Source of the DNA: Blasia pusilla
Taxonomy: Eukaryota; Marchantiophyta; Marchantiopsida; Blasiales
Direction: 5' to 3'
Length of the DNA: 64,000 bases
NCBI GenBank assembly: GCA_050084515.1
Contig: CM114271.1
Coordinates: 1,674,001-1,738,000 of the forward strand
Shown here: positions 34,417-47,090 of the stretch, piece after piece
How the letters are laid out: every line of letters begins with the position of its first letter
Numbering within the stretch: the stretch's first letter is position 1
The notes under the pieces: model-generated
Database searches by the model: none
Seen by the model: only the letters and a program-made list of their open reading frames with translations
Told to the model about the DNA's origin: nothing
Program-made: the position numbers and the translations under genes

Positions 34417-35091
34417 CTATGCGACCTCTTGAGATAACATTTGCCACACATGTGCATGATCCTCATCTATCTCAGTTGCCTCCATATCTTCTTCTTGACT
34501 AAATCTAGCTCTAGACAACATGTCAGCTACTGAGTTCTCTTTCCCAGTTATATGCTTGAATTGTGGATTCATGGACCTAATGTAGGCTATCCAACGTAGC
34601 ATGGCTATATCTGGAGTCCTACAATTCGCAATCATACCCAACAGAGGTAGACAATCAACCTCAAGAAATACATAAGCTCCCATAATACCCTTCTCAGCTT
34701 TCATTGCAGTTACAACTCCCCAAAGTTCTCTCTTTACTTGAGGGTACCTCCTCTCTCATTCTGTGAGTGTACGAGCTCCAAACCTTGTCGGAAATCTTCT
34801 TCCTTCCGTTTCATCCTGGCCAACTTCCCACCCAATAGCAATAGGGCTAGTGTCCACTGTGATGATAATAGGTCTTCCGCATTTATAACTCATTTGTCGT
34901 AGAACTAGTGGCGACTTCAATGCCTCCTTCAACTGCATCATTGCTGCTCCTTGCTTCTTCTCCCAAGTGAACTTTTTCTTCTTTCTCAACAGCTCATACA
35001 AAGGATCAAATATGTGGCCAAAATGAGGAATCCACACCGATAAAACACACAAGCTCCTAAAAACCTTCTCACTTCGGTGACGTTTTAGCAT
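34417..35091 (-). pseudogene. gypsy RNase H (element 2), broken
   Basis: The minus-strand stretch 35091-34756 carries FGHIFDPLYELLRKKKKFTWEK, the tether linking polymerase to RNase H, and IIITVDTSPIAIGW with the first catalytic Asp. The next frame (34704-34417) contains EVDCLPLLGMI and ITGKENSVADMLSR, where family members have 'G..N..AD.LSR'. A frame change of about 50 bases separates the two. Direct RNA-strand removal activity is therefore lost. Confidence 0.7.
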
Positions 35092-35127
35092 TCTCGTATC
35101 CTCCCGATGACATCAACTTTTGCAGGA

Positions 35128-36144
35128 TTAGGTTTTCAGGCCAAACTCTCCACAAAGATGACCCACTACCACAATTTGAGGAACTCCAAAGCTACACTTT
35201 TCTCCATAAAGAGTAAGATTGACCTCTTCTAGTCTTGTTAGGATCATATCCACATCACGAATATGATCAGACACAAACTTTCTACATCTATCTTTCACAA
35301 CCCTCTCATTCCTATCTTCTATTGCACATCCCTTTATAGGAATATCATCTACAAAAGGAATGGTCTTCTCAGGAATGAATTCTCTCAAGATTTTATTCAT
35401 TGCACTCTACATGTGAGCGACAAAATTTGTTGCTCCTTGAGGTAATGTGCACATTCTTACAAGCCCAAGTGGAGTGCGCATAGTGATAATATCTCTACTC
35501 TCCATAGCTAGTTGGAATTTATCATATTATGAGTGCAAATCTTCTATCAAATAGATACCACGGGCTGCAAAAGCTTTTGCGACTTCATCTATTCTAGGCT
35601 TCGCTCCCATATTTTGAATGGTTACCTTATTTGCTGGTTGCATATCTTGAATGAATCGGAGAGCTCCTGATTTCTTCGGCACACTGAACCATCAAGTCGA
35701 GTAAGGCCCCATAGATGGCTCTAAGATACCCATCTTTATCTTCTCCTTCAATAACTCAATCAGCTTGGGAATCATAGCTCGTGGTACTAGTATAGGTTTC
35801 AAATCCCAAGGCACATATGGAACTGTGAAAATTACCATCGGTGCCACCACACTCGTGTCTACACAACCAATTTCTTGTGTAGTAAAAGAGAAGGACTTAC
35901 CATGTCTCTTGAACTTCTCCCGAAAGCTTTTCCTTTCAATTTTTGCGAGAAACTCACCCCCTCCAATTTGCAGACGATCTAGCGTCTCTTCTGTGAACTT
36001 GTGTCCGATCTTCCTGACATCCCGTAGACTTGGCTCCAGTGATGCACGTTCTACTTGTTTTCCACAACCCTCTGGTAGTTGAGTAGCCATTGGTTTCATC
36101 TTCCGGGCCATCGTCTTGTATTTCATGTGCACTCGTGCCTCCAT
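35128..36144 (-). pseudogene. gypsy reverse transcriptase (element 2), broken
   Basis: The minus-strand frame at 36144-35692 has LIELLKEKIKMGILEPSMGPYS, the palm entry. Coding continues in a frame broken by stops (35690-35402), reading KSGALRFIQDMQPANKVTIQN and GATNFVAHM in the same order as intact gypsy polymerases. It then enters 35400-35128 with the active site FVDDIPIKG (about 35355-35330), where Tyr is usual, followed by RLEEVNLTLYGEKCSFG. The catalytic Asp pair is kept, but internal stops make it inactive. Confidence 0.75.
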
Positions 36145-36795
36145 GGGATGTTCTTCAACCTCAAACTTGTGCTCTTCCTCTTCCTTCTCCGTAATTCATA
36201 TCCATTTTCTCCTTCCATAAACCTTGATATTTCTTCATGCAACTCACGCGAGTGAATTGTAATCATACTTGTATCCAATGAATCGGTGCTCATCTAGGTG
36301 AACATCTCTTCAAGACTATCCCAAAACTCTCTTCTTCATACATCCCACTAATGAACTCTTCATCTAATAGAACATCCTTACATTTTAACAAACCCTTTTT
36401 TTTCCATAAAACATCTTTTCTTTTCATTCATTTCTTTCATCATTTGGAATGTACTAGACCACGAAGAAAAACATTGAGAAAACCCACACCTAAACATATA
36501 TGATTCTTCCCCTTTGCTTGCGGAAGACTCTTTCTTTTCTCTGCACCCCCATATTCCCGCTCTACAAAAGTGCTAACTAAAAATCCGAAAACTCCTTCTC
36601 TACCTTCATAGGATCATCTCTCAACTTCTCCCTATTCCTTTTATGATCTACTCGTACAGTAAGGAATTGAACTGATCTTGTTCCATCTTGACTTCTAATA
36701 CGGGCATAATGAGACCAATCATCCATGATTTTGGTCTCCATTCTAGATGCTGTGATGTAAGGTTGCCCAAGAATCGTAGAATAAGGAGCTCCATT

Positions 36796-37359
36796 CTAAA
36801 CAAAAAAATTTTGCTCAATCAACACATCTCCGATACGAGTTTTGACGGATGGACAAGCACCGTAGAGTTCACCATTTTGGTTGTTAGCCACTCGTGGTAC
36901 CCATCCATGCCTTGTATCAATTGTCCATATCCCTTTGTCATATACACTTCGCGACATGATGTTGATCTCCGAACCATTATCAACGAGAGCCAAAACTGAC
37001 TCTTGGAGAGAGCCAAGTCGAAATCTAGCCTCCGTCGTTGCACGTGCCCAATATGACCGAGAATAGTGTCCAACATTGTGCGTTTCTTCACCTTTTTCTA
37101 TCAAGGTTTTTCTTACTCTTGCCTCTTCTTCCCGTAAGTCAAGCTTTTGTCCAAAATCTTGGCAAAGCTCTTCATCTTCTTCTTCTGTGATGTCAGTATC
37201 CAAAACCCTCACCATCACCATATCTGCAGTCATCTGCCTCTTCCTTTTGATCACATCTATGATCAACTCATGAAAGTCACGTTTGGCTATGCCCAAAACT
37301 TCCCTTAGAGAAAACTCTATTTTTGCATCCAAAATCCTCTCCTCAAGAATCTCCTTCAA
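36796..37359 (-). CDS. gypsy protease region (element 2)
   Basis: The frame carries the retropepsin signature LALVDNGSEINIMS at about 36990-36950. The usual D-S-G or D-H-G is here D-N-G, so the Asp and Gly are kept. The preceding 110 residues are a charged linker after gag. Downstream it ends at a stop before the polymerase frame, so the polyprotein is split. Whether the protease is active is unknown. Confidence 0.6.
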   Translation of the reverse strand: MKEILEERILDAKIEFSLREVLGIAKRDFHELIIDVIKRKRQMTADMVMVRVLDTDITEEEDEELCQDFGQKLDLREEEARVRKTLIEKGEETHNVGHYSRSYWARATTEARFRLGSLQESVLALVDNGSEINIMSRSVYDKGIWTIDTRHGWVPRVANNQNGELYGACPSVKTRIGDVLIEQNFFV

Positions 37360-37383
37360 ATTCGTGTTTGTCTCGATATCAGA

Positions 37384-38724
37384 CTACACCTTGTATGTAA
37401 GAGTCCTACCCTTGGTCTTCTGAGGAGACCTCAATTCGTTCCCCTTCATCCCTGCTTCTTTGACTTGAGAATCCCTCATAGATTCAAATGTGGAAGGTCC
37501 TTCTTCTCTTGATGGTTGTGCCTCCGGTTGCCTTTTTCTTCTTATGGTCCTCGCTCTTCTTGCAGCTTCCTTACCATCAACACCATTATTATCGCGTCTC
37601 CTCTTCTTCTCCATTCTAGCATCTTGCCAACTCACATGGTTCTCTTGTGCTAGGTATGCTTTAACAGACCTAGCTTCCATTGGATCATCCCATCCAGTCA
37701 GATGACGGATAGTCTCTGCCCCTCGTACCATTGCTTCTCGAGGAAATTGTAATGATTCACTTTTAGCTACAGATACAATAGGCGCTTTTATTTTTACTGC
37801 AAAGGTATCAGAATCTAATGCCGTAGTGACAACTCCTACTTGAATTCTCACAAAGCCTTTCATTCTTCCTCTACCAAAGTTGATATTCAACGGCATACTA
37901 GTATGCGTTAAATGAATCTTCTCATCTTTAAAGTTTACTATTCCATTCCTAAGAGCTTCTGAAAACTCCTCACATTCTTGACGTTGATGCTCAACATTAT
38001 CATACCATATACATCTTCTGACAAAGTTTTTATTTTTCAAAGCAACACCAACACTATGATTCCTATCTAGTTTAAGCTCAGTCATTTCTACTCTCAATTC
38101 TCTTAAATCTTTCACCAACTCATCAATGACAGAATCTTCAAGTTTTGCTGACATGGGCTTAAGCAATGGATTTGAAATTGATACCTCCGACTTGAATAAT
38201 GCGGTTCTACCTCTACTTCGACTTTGCTTTGTGAGGATAACAACATCTTCTTCCACTTTCTTCCAACTAGTGCTGACACCTCCTTCTTCGGTCTTGTCCG
38301 CCAATATTATGAAAAGCTTATCCTCCAAATTCTCATCTGCCGTCTCAAGGAATAACTTTGTTTTCCTCAAGTCTAGAGTTGCCCTTTCAAAAGAAGAAAG
38401 CTGAAAAAACCGTTTCTCAAACTCACGCAACAATTTATTTGGAGTCATTGCCTTCCTTGGACATTGCTCTATCCATTCTAGAAAACTCCTCTTAGTCACC
38501 TGATCCGCATCATCATCGAAGAATTCTCCTTTCAACAACTGTTCATACTCCTCCCACAAGGTTGGATTTTCTATTCTCAACTTCTTTACTTGACTACGAA
38601 TCTTTGGTATTATAGCTAACTCAAAACTTGACACCATATCACCTTTGAATACACGGTTTATCTCCATCTCACAGTCGTACTTTCGAACATATTTGGTGAT
38701 GTTCCTCCCATCAAATCTCCCCAA
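37384..38724 (-). CDS. gypsy gag polyprotein (element 2)
   Basis: A 446-residue open frame begins GRFDGRNITKYVRKYD and is rich in Lys/Glu helices (KKLRIENPTLWEEYEQLL, LLREFEKRF), typical of plant gypsy capsid domains. A zinc-knuckle-like motif, CIWYDNVEHQRQEC, lies around residues 247-260. The second Cys of C-x2-C is replaced by Tyr, so RNA binding through the knuckle is probably impaired. The tail is basic and Ser/Pro/Glu-rich. The start is uncertain, because the sequence just upstream continues in the family style (LKKLGRFDGRN). Confidence 0.65.
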   Translation of the reverse strand: MGRFDGRNITKYVRKYDCEMEINRVFKGDMVSSFELAIIPKIRSQVKKLRIENPTLWEEYEQLLKGEFFDDDADQVTKRSFLEWIEQCPRKAMTPNKLLREFEKRFFQLSSFERATLDLRKTKLFLETADENLEDKLFIILADKTEEGGVSTSWKKVEEDVVILTKQSRSRGRTALFKSEVSISNPLLKPMSAKLEDSVIDELVKDLRELRVEMTELKLDRNHSVGVALKNKNFVRRCIWYDNVEHQRQECEEFSEALRNGIVNFKDEKIHLTHTSMPLNINFGRGRMKGFVRIQVGVVTTALDSDTFAVKIKAPIVSVAKSESLQFPREAMVRGAETIRHLTGWDDPMEARSVKAYLAQENHVSWQDARMEKKRRRDNNGVDGKEAARRARTIRRKRQPEAQPSREEGPSTFESMRDSQVKEAGMKGNELRSPQKTKGRTLTYKV

Positions 38725-38760
38725 CTTTTTTACGATCGCTTGGAGAGCCTTTGTTGATCT

Positions 38761-41700
38761 TTGCTCTCCTATGTGAACTCCTCCTTATTAGCTCAACAAT
38801 GTTGTCAAAGTTTGGAGAAGATCTTCAGCTCCCTTAGTTCTCATTGATCAAATATTACCAAAAGTAGTCATCTTGATAAGACTTCAACTTGCAAAAACAG
38901 TCTACCACTTGAATGATCTCTCAGTAGAAGCACCATTTGTCGTGTCGAGAGTCTTTCTTCGAGTAAGGATGGATCTTCTAACTGCGACAGACGTGATCGA
39001 TGCAAAATGCACTCTCTAAAAAGTTTTTTTTTTTCAAAACAAAATTATTATGTATACTCTTCATTCTCTTACGACACGTATCACATATAAAAATGTCGAG
39101 ACGATCACTTCTTCGTAACATCGGACCCTAAAATTTTTAACTATAAAATCCCTATAAATTATTTTTCGCTTGTACACAAGGAAGATGACACATCTAATGT
39201 TAAACCCCACTTGTTTAGGCTTATTGACGTCAATGGATTGTTATATAAAGACATACAAAATAGAATTCCATATCCTTCCATATGTGACCATAAAAAAATC
39301 ATTGGAGGTGGGGATTGCATGATTTGATTCATGAACGCTTCCCCATAATGATAAATTAAATAACAAATGAACCAATGCCTATCTTCAAATAATACATTCA
39401 CATGGTAAAGATTAAAGAAAAAAAAGTCGAGCAAAATTCCTGCTCCACTCTTGTCCATACTTAATAGACATTCTCTATTCTCTTCAAGAATGGATTTTGA
39501 TAAAATTATTTTCCCAAGAAGAATAATTCACCCTCTTGAAAAAATAACAAGTCAAAACATTCATTATTTTAATATGACTAGAGTCCTGTAAGGTGACAAA
39601 TCTCTTATGTCCATACACACACCACACTTTAAAAATCTTTTGAAAAAAAAATCATGGTCAAGTTATTCTCCCAAGATGGATGATCTACTCTCATTGGAAT
39701 AACAAGCAATCTCAAAATCATACACTCAAAAGAAACAAGATATTCAAGATATGAAATAGAAAATGATAAACCTTTGAAAATCTTTCATTTTTATATATTC
39801 ACAAGAAATCCACAAAAGTACAAAATAAAACTAATCTTATCTTGTGCCACATGTCTATCGTACAAGATGTAACCAATCATATTTTGACACAAATAAATTT
39901 CCTCTTGATCCTACAGACAGACTCTCTTTGAACCCCAAGAAATCTGAAGGAAGTCATTGAGGGAATCTTCCTGATAAAAACCCCTATGAAAGCCATTGTA
40001 CTTGACTTCAATACCTATCTTGGAGTCACCAACGGACAATAACTAAAGATGCATGGGGTTTACTTCTAATATGTCTTGAATATAAGTAGTCGTCATATAA
40101 ACGTTACATGTAGTGTCACCACCAATTGATGCAAAACGCGAAAAACATAGAAGTATCCAACAACGGGATTAACATATCTAGCCATGTATCTGTTGCATAG
40201 GGTGGGTATACATCCGAGGTGGTAGCTTTCATGCCGCAATTCAGGATGTAATAGTTAACAATTCCACAATAGTCACAACATCTCATTTTATTAGCGAGCG
40301 ATGAACATTGGGAAGTCCAACGCTTCAGTAAGTTCTAAATGTCTGACCATATCCTGCAAACAGACCTCTCTTTTGTTTTCATAACGCCGGCAAGTCTCAA
40401 CTTTGAGTGAGTCTTGCAATAAAACATCCTTTATTTATGTGTTATGCTTGAATATCTTACCCTTTTGCTAACTGTAGTCGTGGCCATTAAGTTCCTAGAT
40501 ATGATGCAGATGGAATTGTCGATTGTAGAGTAGTTTGATTGTAGTTAAACAGGTTTTAGACTCACCAAGTATACATATTACAAATGCTTATGCTGGCTGG
40601 AAGTGGGACAGAACACTGGTTTGGGTATGTAGGTTCAGAACGCAAGTCTGAAACATACTAAGAAAGTATGTTGAGTTAATGCAAAGCAGAAAGGTGGCAA
40701 GAAAACGGCAGCAAAAATAGTGTGACCACTAACTTGATGCAATTGAGGCACTAAAGCAATGAATGGTAATTAGTTTGCAGGTCTGCAATGATGGCAGCTA
40801 CAAGTGTTAGGATGTCACCGTACTGCAACTGTATTACCAAACCAATGAAGGCAATGAAGTTGTAGGTTTCGGTTTTAGTTTGGTAAGGACTACATGACAA
40901 GGTCTGGGAGACACTCCGAAAAACACTGGATATAAGTATGCTGAGAGTTCGCAGAGCATGAAGAAGGAAGTTGAACAGCAAATCATTCACCCAGAATGAT
41001 GTGGTGTGGCTGTAAGTAAGTCATCCAACCAAACATTACTTGATGGTGCAGGTTCCCTCTGGGAAACGTACAGCATTGGAGTAAAGTAGCAAAGAACTCC
41101 CCATATGAATTACATCCGTATCAGATTACAGATTACTCAAGTCTGGATTTAGTAAGAGCTCGTCACGGTTTTTAGATACTGTGTGAAGCCAGGTAGAATA
41201 TGCAGTGTTGTAATTACAATATATGGTGTATTAAAATTGAGTTACATTGATCAGAAGGCCAAAGTGTATTGTCTGATAGAAGCTTGTTCAATTTTGTAAA
41301 GAAGAGGAATAATGGATGTAACCAGGAGCTGGATTCATTGCAAGCTCTGCACAAATGTAAGGAGCAGGCTGCACCAGAGTCCATTCACGGTTATCACCAC
41401 AAGGAAGTGGGCAGCATGGTTGGTGATTGTAATAAGCAGCAAATTTTGCTGTCAGTACGTAACGCAATGCGCGGATATAAGGAATAAAGGTTCACCAAGA
41501 ATGGGTGTCGGACGTCTTCTTCTCGGCAGTTAGCGAAGGTCCTCGGATAATGAAGTGATTGAGCACTATGAAAATGCTCAGCAACACAGCAGAGCAAGCT
41601 GACATTAGCTACAGAGGTTACGTAGAGATAGACAACTCCAACGTCAGGGAGGCCAGAGTCTCGCCAAGCTATGTCAGTACATGGAAAGAGGGAAAATATT

Positions 41701-43600
41701 ATTAGTTTGTGGCTCAACCGTGCCGAAAGTCGTGAGACCGAACTAGCTGATGTAAGACACAAGCATAAATAAGACCAGTGCAATGTCTGCCCAAAGTGCC
41801 GCTCAGTTACGACTAAGGCAACCGCAACACAAAGATCCAAACAGCCTGGAGAAATTACGAAATCATGCAAGCAACAAACATATATTTACTGAGCTAGTTT
41901 TTTTCACAGCAGTGTAAAAAGGAAATGAACCGAAACATGTCAGGATTCGAACATGCAGAGAAATTGCATAATTGAACATCACATACCTGTTTGCAACGAA
42001 AAGGAGCAGCGAAAGGTGACACACCTGAATGCCGGATTTACTACCTTATAAGCCTTGCAAAGCCGACTACACACAAAAGCGGCATGTTAGTTTATAGCAT
42101 CCACAATTCACATGTGATATTCTGTCCATGCGAAAACTATGATCGGGAATAGCAGACAGGATTGAACAGCCGAGCGACAAAAGTGCGTCGCTGAAATAAA
42201 GAGTTCTCTAATAACTCGGCGGGTAGTCCACGGGAGGCCGCACAGACTACTTCGAATTACAGGGCAACTTGAGACAGCAGTAACTGAATTAGAAATGTGG
42301 CGAGTGCGAAGTACAACGTGCATTGTGGTGCCGCGAACACTCAGAATGTCCGAGCAGTTAGAAGTAAAATGCATAAGGCGTCTCTGGAGGGCGCACCTGG
42401 TTCATAACGCATCCATGAAAACAAATGCATCCGACCTACAGCCTGACTTTCAGTTCTGCTTATCAAATTCGAACTTGCCGACTGCTGTTACACAGAATTC
42501 CCCTCGTAGTCATCTCGAGACAAACCTAAAACCCTCACAAGCATCCAACGGACATGCACTTGTCACGTACGACAATTTAACACATGGACACCTTGGTGTG
42601 CCTCTGCACTGAAACGGACGTGTCACGACCACTGTCGAGAGCTAACTTTACATACCCTCAGTAGGAACCGTAACGAGAAAAAAAAATTGTGTGCATCATC
42701 GTCTTCCTTTCCCTCACTGTACATTAATTTTTAAATACTTTTTTTTATTTCCCGTGTACTAGTGTACCACAAGTCGCCAGGTTACGCGAACCATCTACGT
42801 GGCCTGGTCCTATTCCCTTGGGTCCTTGTGGGGTTCGTGGCTACCCGAAGAACTTCCTTCCCGGTGTATACCGGCTGCGGGCCGGTACACCGGCTGATTT
42901 TCAGCCGGTTACCGGCGTCCATAAGGACAGGTCCAATGGAGAACAGGTGGTCGTCTCTGCATTTTCCTACCAACTGTTACAGGTCACAATTTTCCCGGCG
43001 TGGGCGAGATGACGCAGCTTTTTACTGGCAGGTTGGTGTACAAGAATTCATGGCGGAAGCGGTGAGAATGGGGTGCGAATTACTATGAAAGTGTTGTTAC
43101 GACTGATCCGAAGAAGGAATGTGGAGGAAACAAAACTCTGTAAGCTGAATAATTTGAGTGAATTGAAACGGAATGGATCCATTGAGCGGAGAAGATTGTA
43201 GGAGTTGTTGGTACTTGTAGGCTCCTTGAAATTTTTGTGTTCGCTGTGCTGAAGATCCAGAAGCATCCGAGATAGAGGAGGAGCTCCAAATCAATGGAGT
43301 ATGGAAAATCAATAGCGAGACTTTGAGGTGTTACAAGTCTTTTCTCCTGTTATGATTTGGAAGGGCTACGTCGTGTATGTCAATTTGGTAGCAGGAAGTG
43401 CGCTTCCTTAGTGTACTTTCATCTCTGCGGGGGTTCATTGCAAATCTTGTTAACCTGGGACGCACATTATCCGCGTCCTAGCAGTCGCCTATTTTGTACC
43501 CCGGCAGATTATTTTCGCGTTGCACTCCAAGTATGGACGTCAGTACAATTTCAGGAATAGGATCACGGTGGGACAGTCGATGGCTGCTTCATTATTCCCG
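38761..43600. other. Intergenic, no gene supported
   Basis: Open frames are short and the translated text resembles no family I know. AT-rich and homopolymer-containing sequence (A-runs near 39030, 39420, 39650) dominates 38.9-40 kb. Between 40.3 and 43.6 kb composition is balanced, but with no clear splice-coherent coding. The LTR of element 2 is expected in the first part but cannot be paired. Confidence 0.4.
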
Positions 43601-43629
43601 TGATGAACGCAGGTGTTATTGATGAATAG

Positions 43630-44874
43630 GAAGGGACGACCGTCTTATTGTATGTAATGATCGTGACCGCGGTAGCAGCAGGGATTGGAAGTGCAACGGC
43701 TCATGGAATTTGTTTTCGAAATTACGACATCATTTCCGTAGCGCCACACGCAGGATGCCGTCCTCACTGGAACCGGCGTCTTTGGTTTGAAATAATAGAT
43801 CCCTGAGGAGGTTTACGAGTGTTCCACGTTTGTTCAGCCATGACAAGACAAGACGTCACGAGGACATTATTCAAAACTCTAACACTAAATCTAGAAGCCT
43901 AGGAATCGTGTAAACTGTTCATTCTTTGTATGGACATTTGATGACTCTACAGGAATGAGAGGCCCCTTGTCAATGAGCGAGAAAAAAAATTGGTGCATGA
44001 ACTTACTCAATTCATGGCACGGATATACAGTTACTGCATGATCACTACAATTCATATTTTCACGGACAATACTACAGTAGAGAGATTGTGTACAGGAAGT
44101 TACGACATGACAGAATTTTAGGCTCCAAAACTACATTAAACCTTTTTTGGTTTTGCAGGTGTTTTGCCTTTCATTGTGCGTGTATTTACTAACTACTCCT
44201 CTTCTTCCTCTTTAATGCGACCCTGCTAGTGTGCTGCTTGAGCATCTTTATCAAGGTTTACAGGATCCCGGCGATCACTCTCTGCAACTACCTCAAATCA
44301 GGCTCTACTGAGACGGTGCATGTGCTGTTAGAAGATGAAACCAGTGTGACGAGAGAAGTGGCCTCCGCTGCAGCCATCGCATCCGTTGTGGCTGGTTGAC
44401 GTACATCAACCGACCCACTCGTTCAAAAACGTGTTGAAACAACTCTCAGTTGCTGACCGTGGCTCTGTCGTCCATCGTCACACTCGCCATATTTCGGGGC
44501 TTTGTAACAGAGAATATAGATTCCAGCTCCTTCAAGGTGTTATACTCAATTCTCATTCGTCGTCCCGGACGTTATCAGCAATTCACTAGCCGCGTATTAC
44601 GTGCCCGAGAAGCAATCGGTTGTGGTGTGGCCCGACATATTCTAATATCGTTTTCTGTTACCACACTGGTTCGCTCATTCCTGCGTTTTCATCTTTATCT
44701 TGATAACATTTCTCGGTCTCACTGATAGCTATGTCAGGCACATATCTCACCATAGTTGCGCCTAAGGCAGTGAAAGCAGGCGATGCGAAGGCGGCAGGAA
44801 TCACGATGGGGCTGTCTCTAGCCACAGGTTTGGTAATCGGAGCTGGATTGGGATGGGTCCGGCTCCTTACGTAG
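43630..44874 (+). pseudogene. Equilibrative nucleoside transporter-like relic
   Basis: The final open piece (44731-44874, preceded in frame by HFSVSLIA) reads MSGTYLTIVAPKAVKAGDAK, then AAGITMGLSLATGLVIGAGLGW and a stop. This matches the end of the equilibrative nucleoside transporter family: the APK-x-V motif between the last two membrane segments, then 'AG...M...L..GL..GA'. About 1 kb upstream, LLYVMIVTAVAAGIGSATAHGICF (near 43640-43710) resembles an internal membrane segment with G-x-G-x-A. Other text (QLLTVALSSIVTLAIF near 44446) is hydrophobic but unplaced. Stops and frame breaks separate them, so a broken copy or an unspliced fragment of a gene is likely. Confidence 0.4.
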
Positions 44875-47090
44875 GCCCCGCTTTCCAATACAAACTCTGT
44901 CAAGTTCCATCGTTTCTAAGTATGCCAGACACAATTATCTGTCGATGTTGTCTATGCCAGCCTATTGCATAGTGCCATCGCACCTATATGATTAAAAAAT
45001 CAACTTTATAACTCGTCCAGAAACCTGAAAGGTCCAACTGCAGAAACAGCGTTCCGGTCTCATTATTGTACGAAAGTGCCTTTGAGAAAACAGAGCTGGG
45101 AGTATCGATGGGTTCTGGAGTAACCCTCTTTTACTTGGGGGCAATGGTACTATTCATTGGGTTCTAGAGTAAAAATGGATGGGAGCATCCATCCACTTCT
45201 ATTCCAACTCGAGGAGATTCAAAGAATCAATACCTGAGGGAGGAGAAAATTTAGTTCCCTTGAAACCTATCTTCACCAGTAACAGTGGAAATGCCTACGA
45301 GGACCGGGAAATGTTTAGGCTGTGCCAATATTAGGGATTCATCTATTGTGCACTCCAAAGTAAGGCGGTGGGAGAAAAGGTTGACACTGGACTCCAGGGA
45401 GTGTGGGGCGGCGGGGCCTGCCGACATTCCCTCAAGGACCCAGGCGCTCATCTCTGCCTAAAACAGGAAATGGTCGACCACCAATGCCTTTACTGATCAG
45501 TTCGAGTCAATTGAGACAGCCACCACTTGATATTTGGTGGACACATCTGAAGCTTTGCCGCTTCTTTCTTCCTAGTATCAGTGAGTGGATTCCGCTGTAA
45601 TCCTGAGTGCGACCTTTTGTCAGCTACTAATTGTGGGGCGTGGGAGAACTATATATGATACCATAGCTAATCTGTGAGATTAGAATCGTTGCACATCATT
45701 TTAGTCCCTTCGCTGTTGGATAACCTCACGCGACGAACTAGAACAGAAAGTCGTCAGATGGATACTCGTCCTTCTAGAGTATTGTGCCAGATCACACAAT
45801 GGAAACAGAAATAACTAGAAGCTTTGTGCTATTGATTCTGCCACATCTTCAGAGTTAAAGTTTGTTAAAGCTCCTCCTCTCCTGACGAGTAAAAATGTGC
45901 TTTCTCTACCGACTCACTTTCCTTGGTTTTAGTTCTCGGTTGGGTGTCCCCTGGGGCTTCAGTTCTTGGTGGGGTACCGTCTGGATCATTCGTGGCTATT
46001 TGGAAACATCCATATTACTCCATGCATGCGTTATGGGATGGATAGCCACCTACTCATTCCTCGCAGGTTGTGGTGTGGATTGCTTGATTCCCTAACGTTC
46101 TTCTTGTCCTTTCGATGTTACTTGATTCCGTGGACTTCATAGTTATTTTCTTGGCTCACTCCTAACGAGTTGTCAATTTAAGCTTACTTGATTCCTTGGT
46201 TCTTAAAGTGGCATACCCTTCTCATTCGTGGGAGTTTGTGGATGACTAAATTCCTTGAATCTATCTATTCGAGTCTTTGATGTTGCTGCAATTCTAGTAT
46301 CTCCACAAAAAATTCCCATCAAATTCTTGGTTTGTGCAATTTCTCCTATCTATGATGCCACACATATTGTAAATGGTGTTCCTTTAGACCTCGAGGCTCC
46401 TTACATACAGATTATGGGTAATCGTGGTTGCATTTATGGAGTCCCCCTATTCTTGAACGCTTGGCATAAACCATTCGTCCATCAAAAAAAGGTGAAAAAA
46501 AGCAGCCACTACTTCTTGTGACGTTAGGAATAGGACTCCATTTGTACTTGCGACTTTCCCATTTCTACTTTACCTTTCCATGCCATCACTTTCTCGTGCA
46601 CCTCTAGGACTTCTAACTTTTGGAGTGGGCACCATAGAGAAAACAAAATAGAAGTGCATTAGAAAGGAGATAAGGAGAATCGAATAGAAATATGCTACGG
46701 CATAAGTATTATGAAAGGAAAGAGCCACCTGTAGGCTAGTACTATCTTGGACTCGTGCACCACCATAGCCTTTTCACATCTACTAAAATTGTGAAGAAAG
46801 TGTGAAAACAATATTGTACATTTTATAAACCTGAATATGGATATTTTTATATCCATAATGAGGTTGATAAGTTCATGATTTTCACACTAGGTACGAAAAT
46901 CATTAACTAGTATGATAGTACAACCGGAAGAAAAAAAATCTTCCAAGTTCCTCTTTCAAGCCCATCACATGGGATACACTAGTTGTGAAAAACGATGTCA
47001 AATACAACTAGCTTTGCATTCTCCGTCTAAAGCATGGCTTCTTGGCCCATCACATATAAATTCACCATCTCGTCCATATGATATTAGGGG
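44875..47090. other. Intergenic, no gene seen
   Basis: Neither strand offers a coherent coding region. Near 45080-45180 a short phrase (atgggttctggagtaa ... attgggttctagagtaa) is repeated. I call nothing else. Confidence 0.4.

Larger units (their letters stand above)
34396..38760 (-). mobile_element. Second Ty3/gypsy element, gag to RNase H, integrase lost
   Basis: The minus strand reads gag (38724-37384), protease (37359-36796), reverse transcriptase (36144-35128) and RNase H (35091-34417), the gypsy order. The protein sequences are unlike those of copies 1 and 2, so it is a different family. It stops at 34396 inside or just after RNase H, against the leader of copy 1; the integrase and 3' LTR are missing. 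Only the gag frame is long and unbroken, which could mean a relatively recent insertion with local damage in pol. No 5' LTR is identified beyond 38760. Confidence 0.8.
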
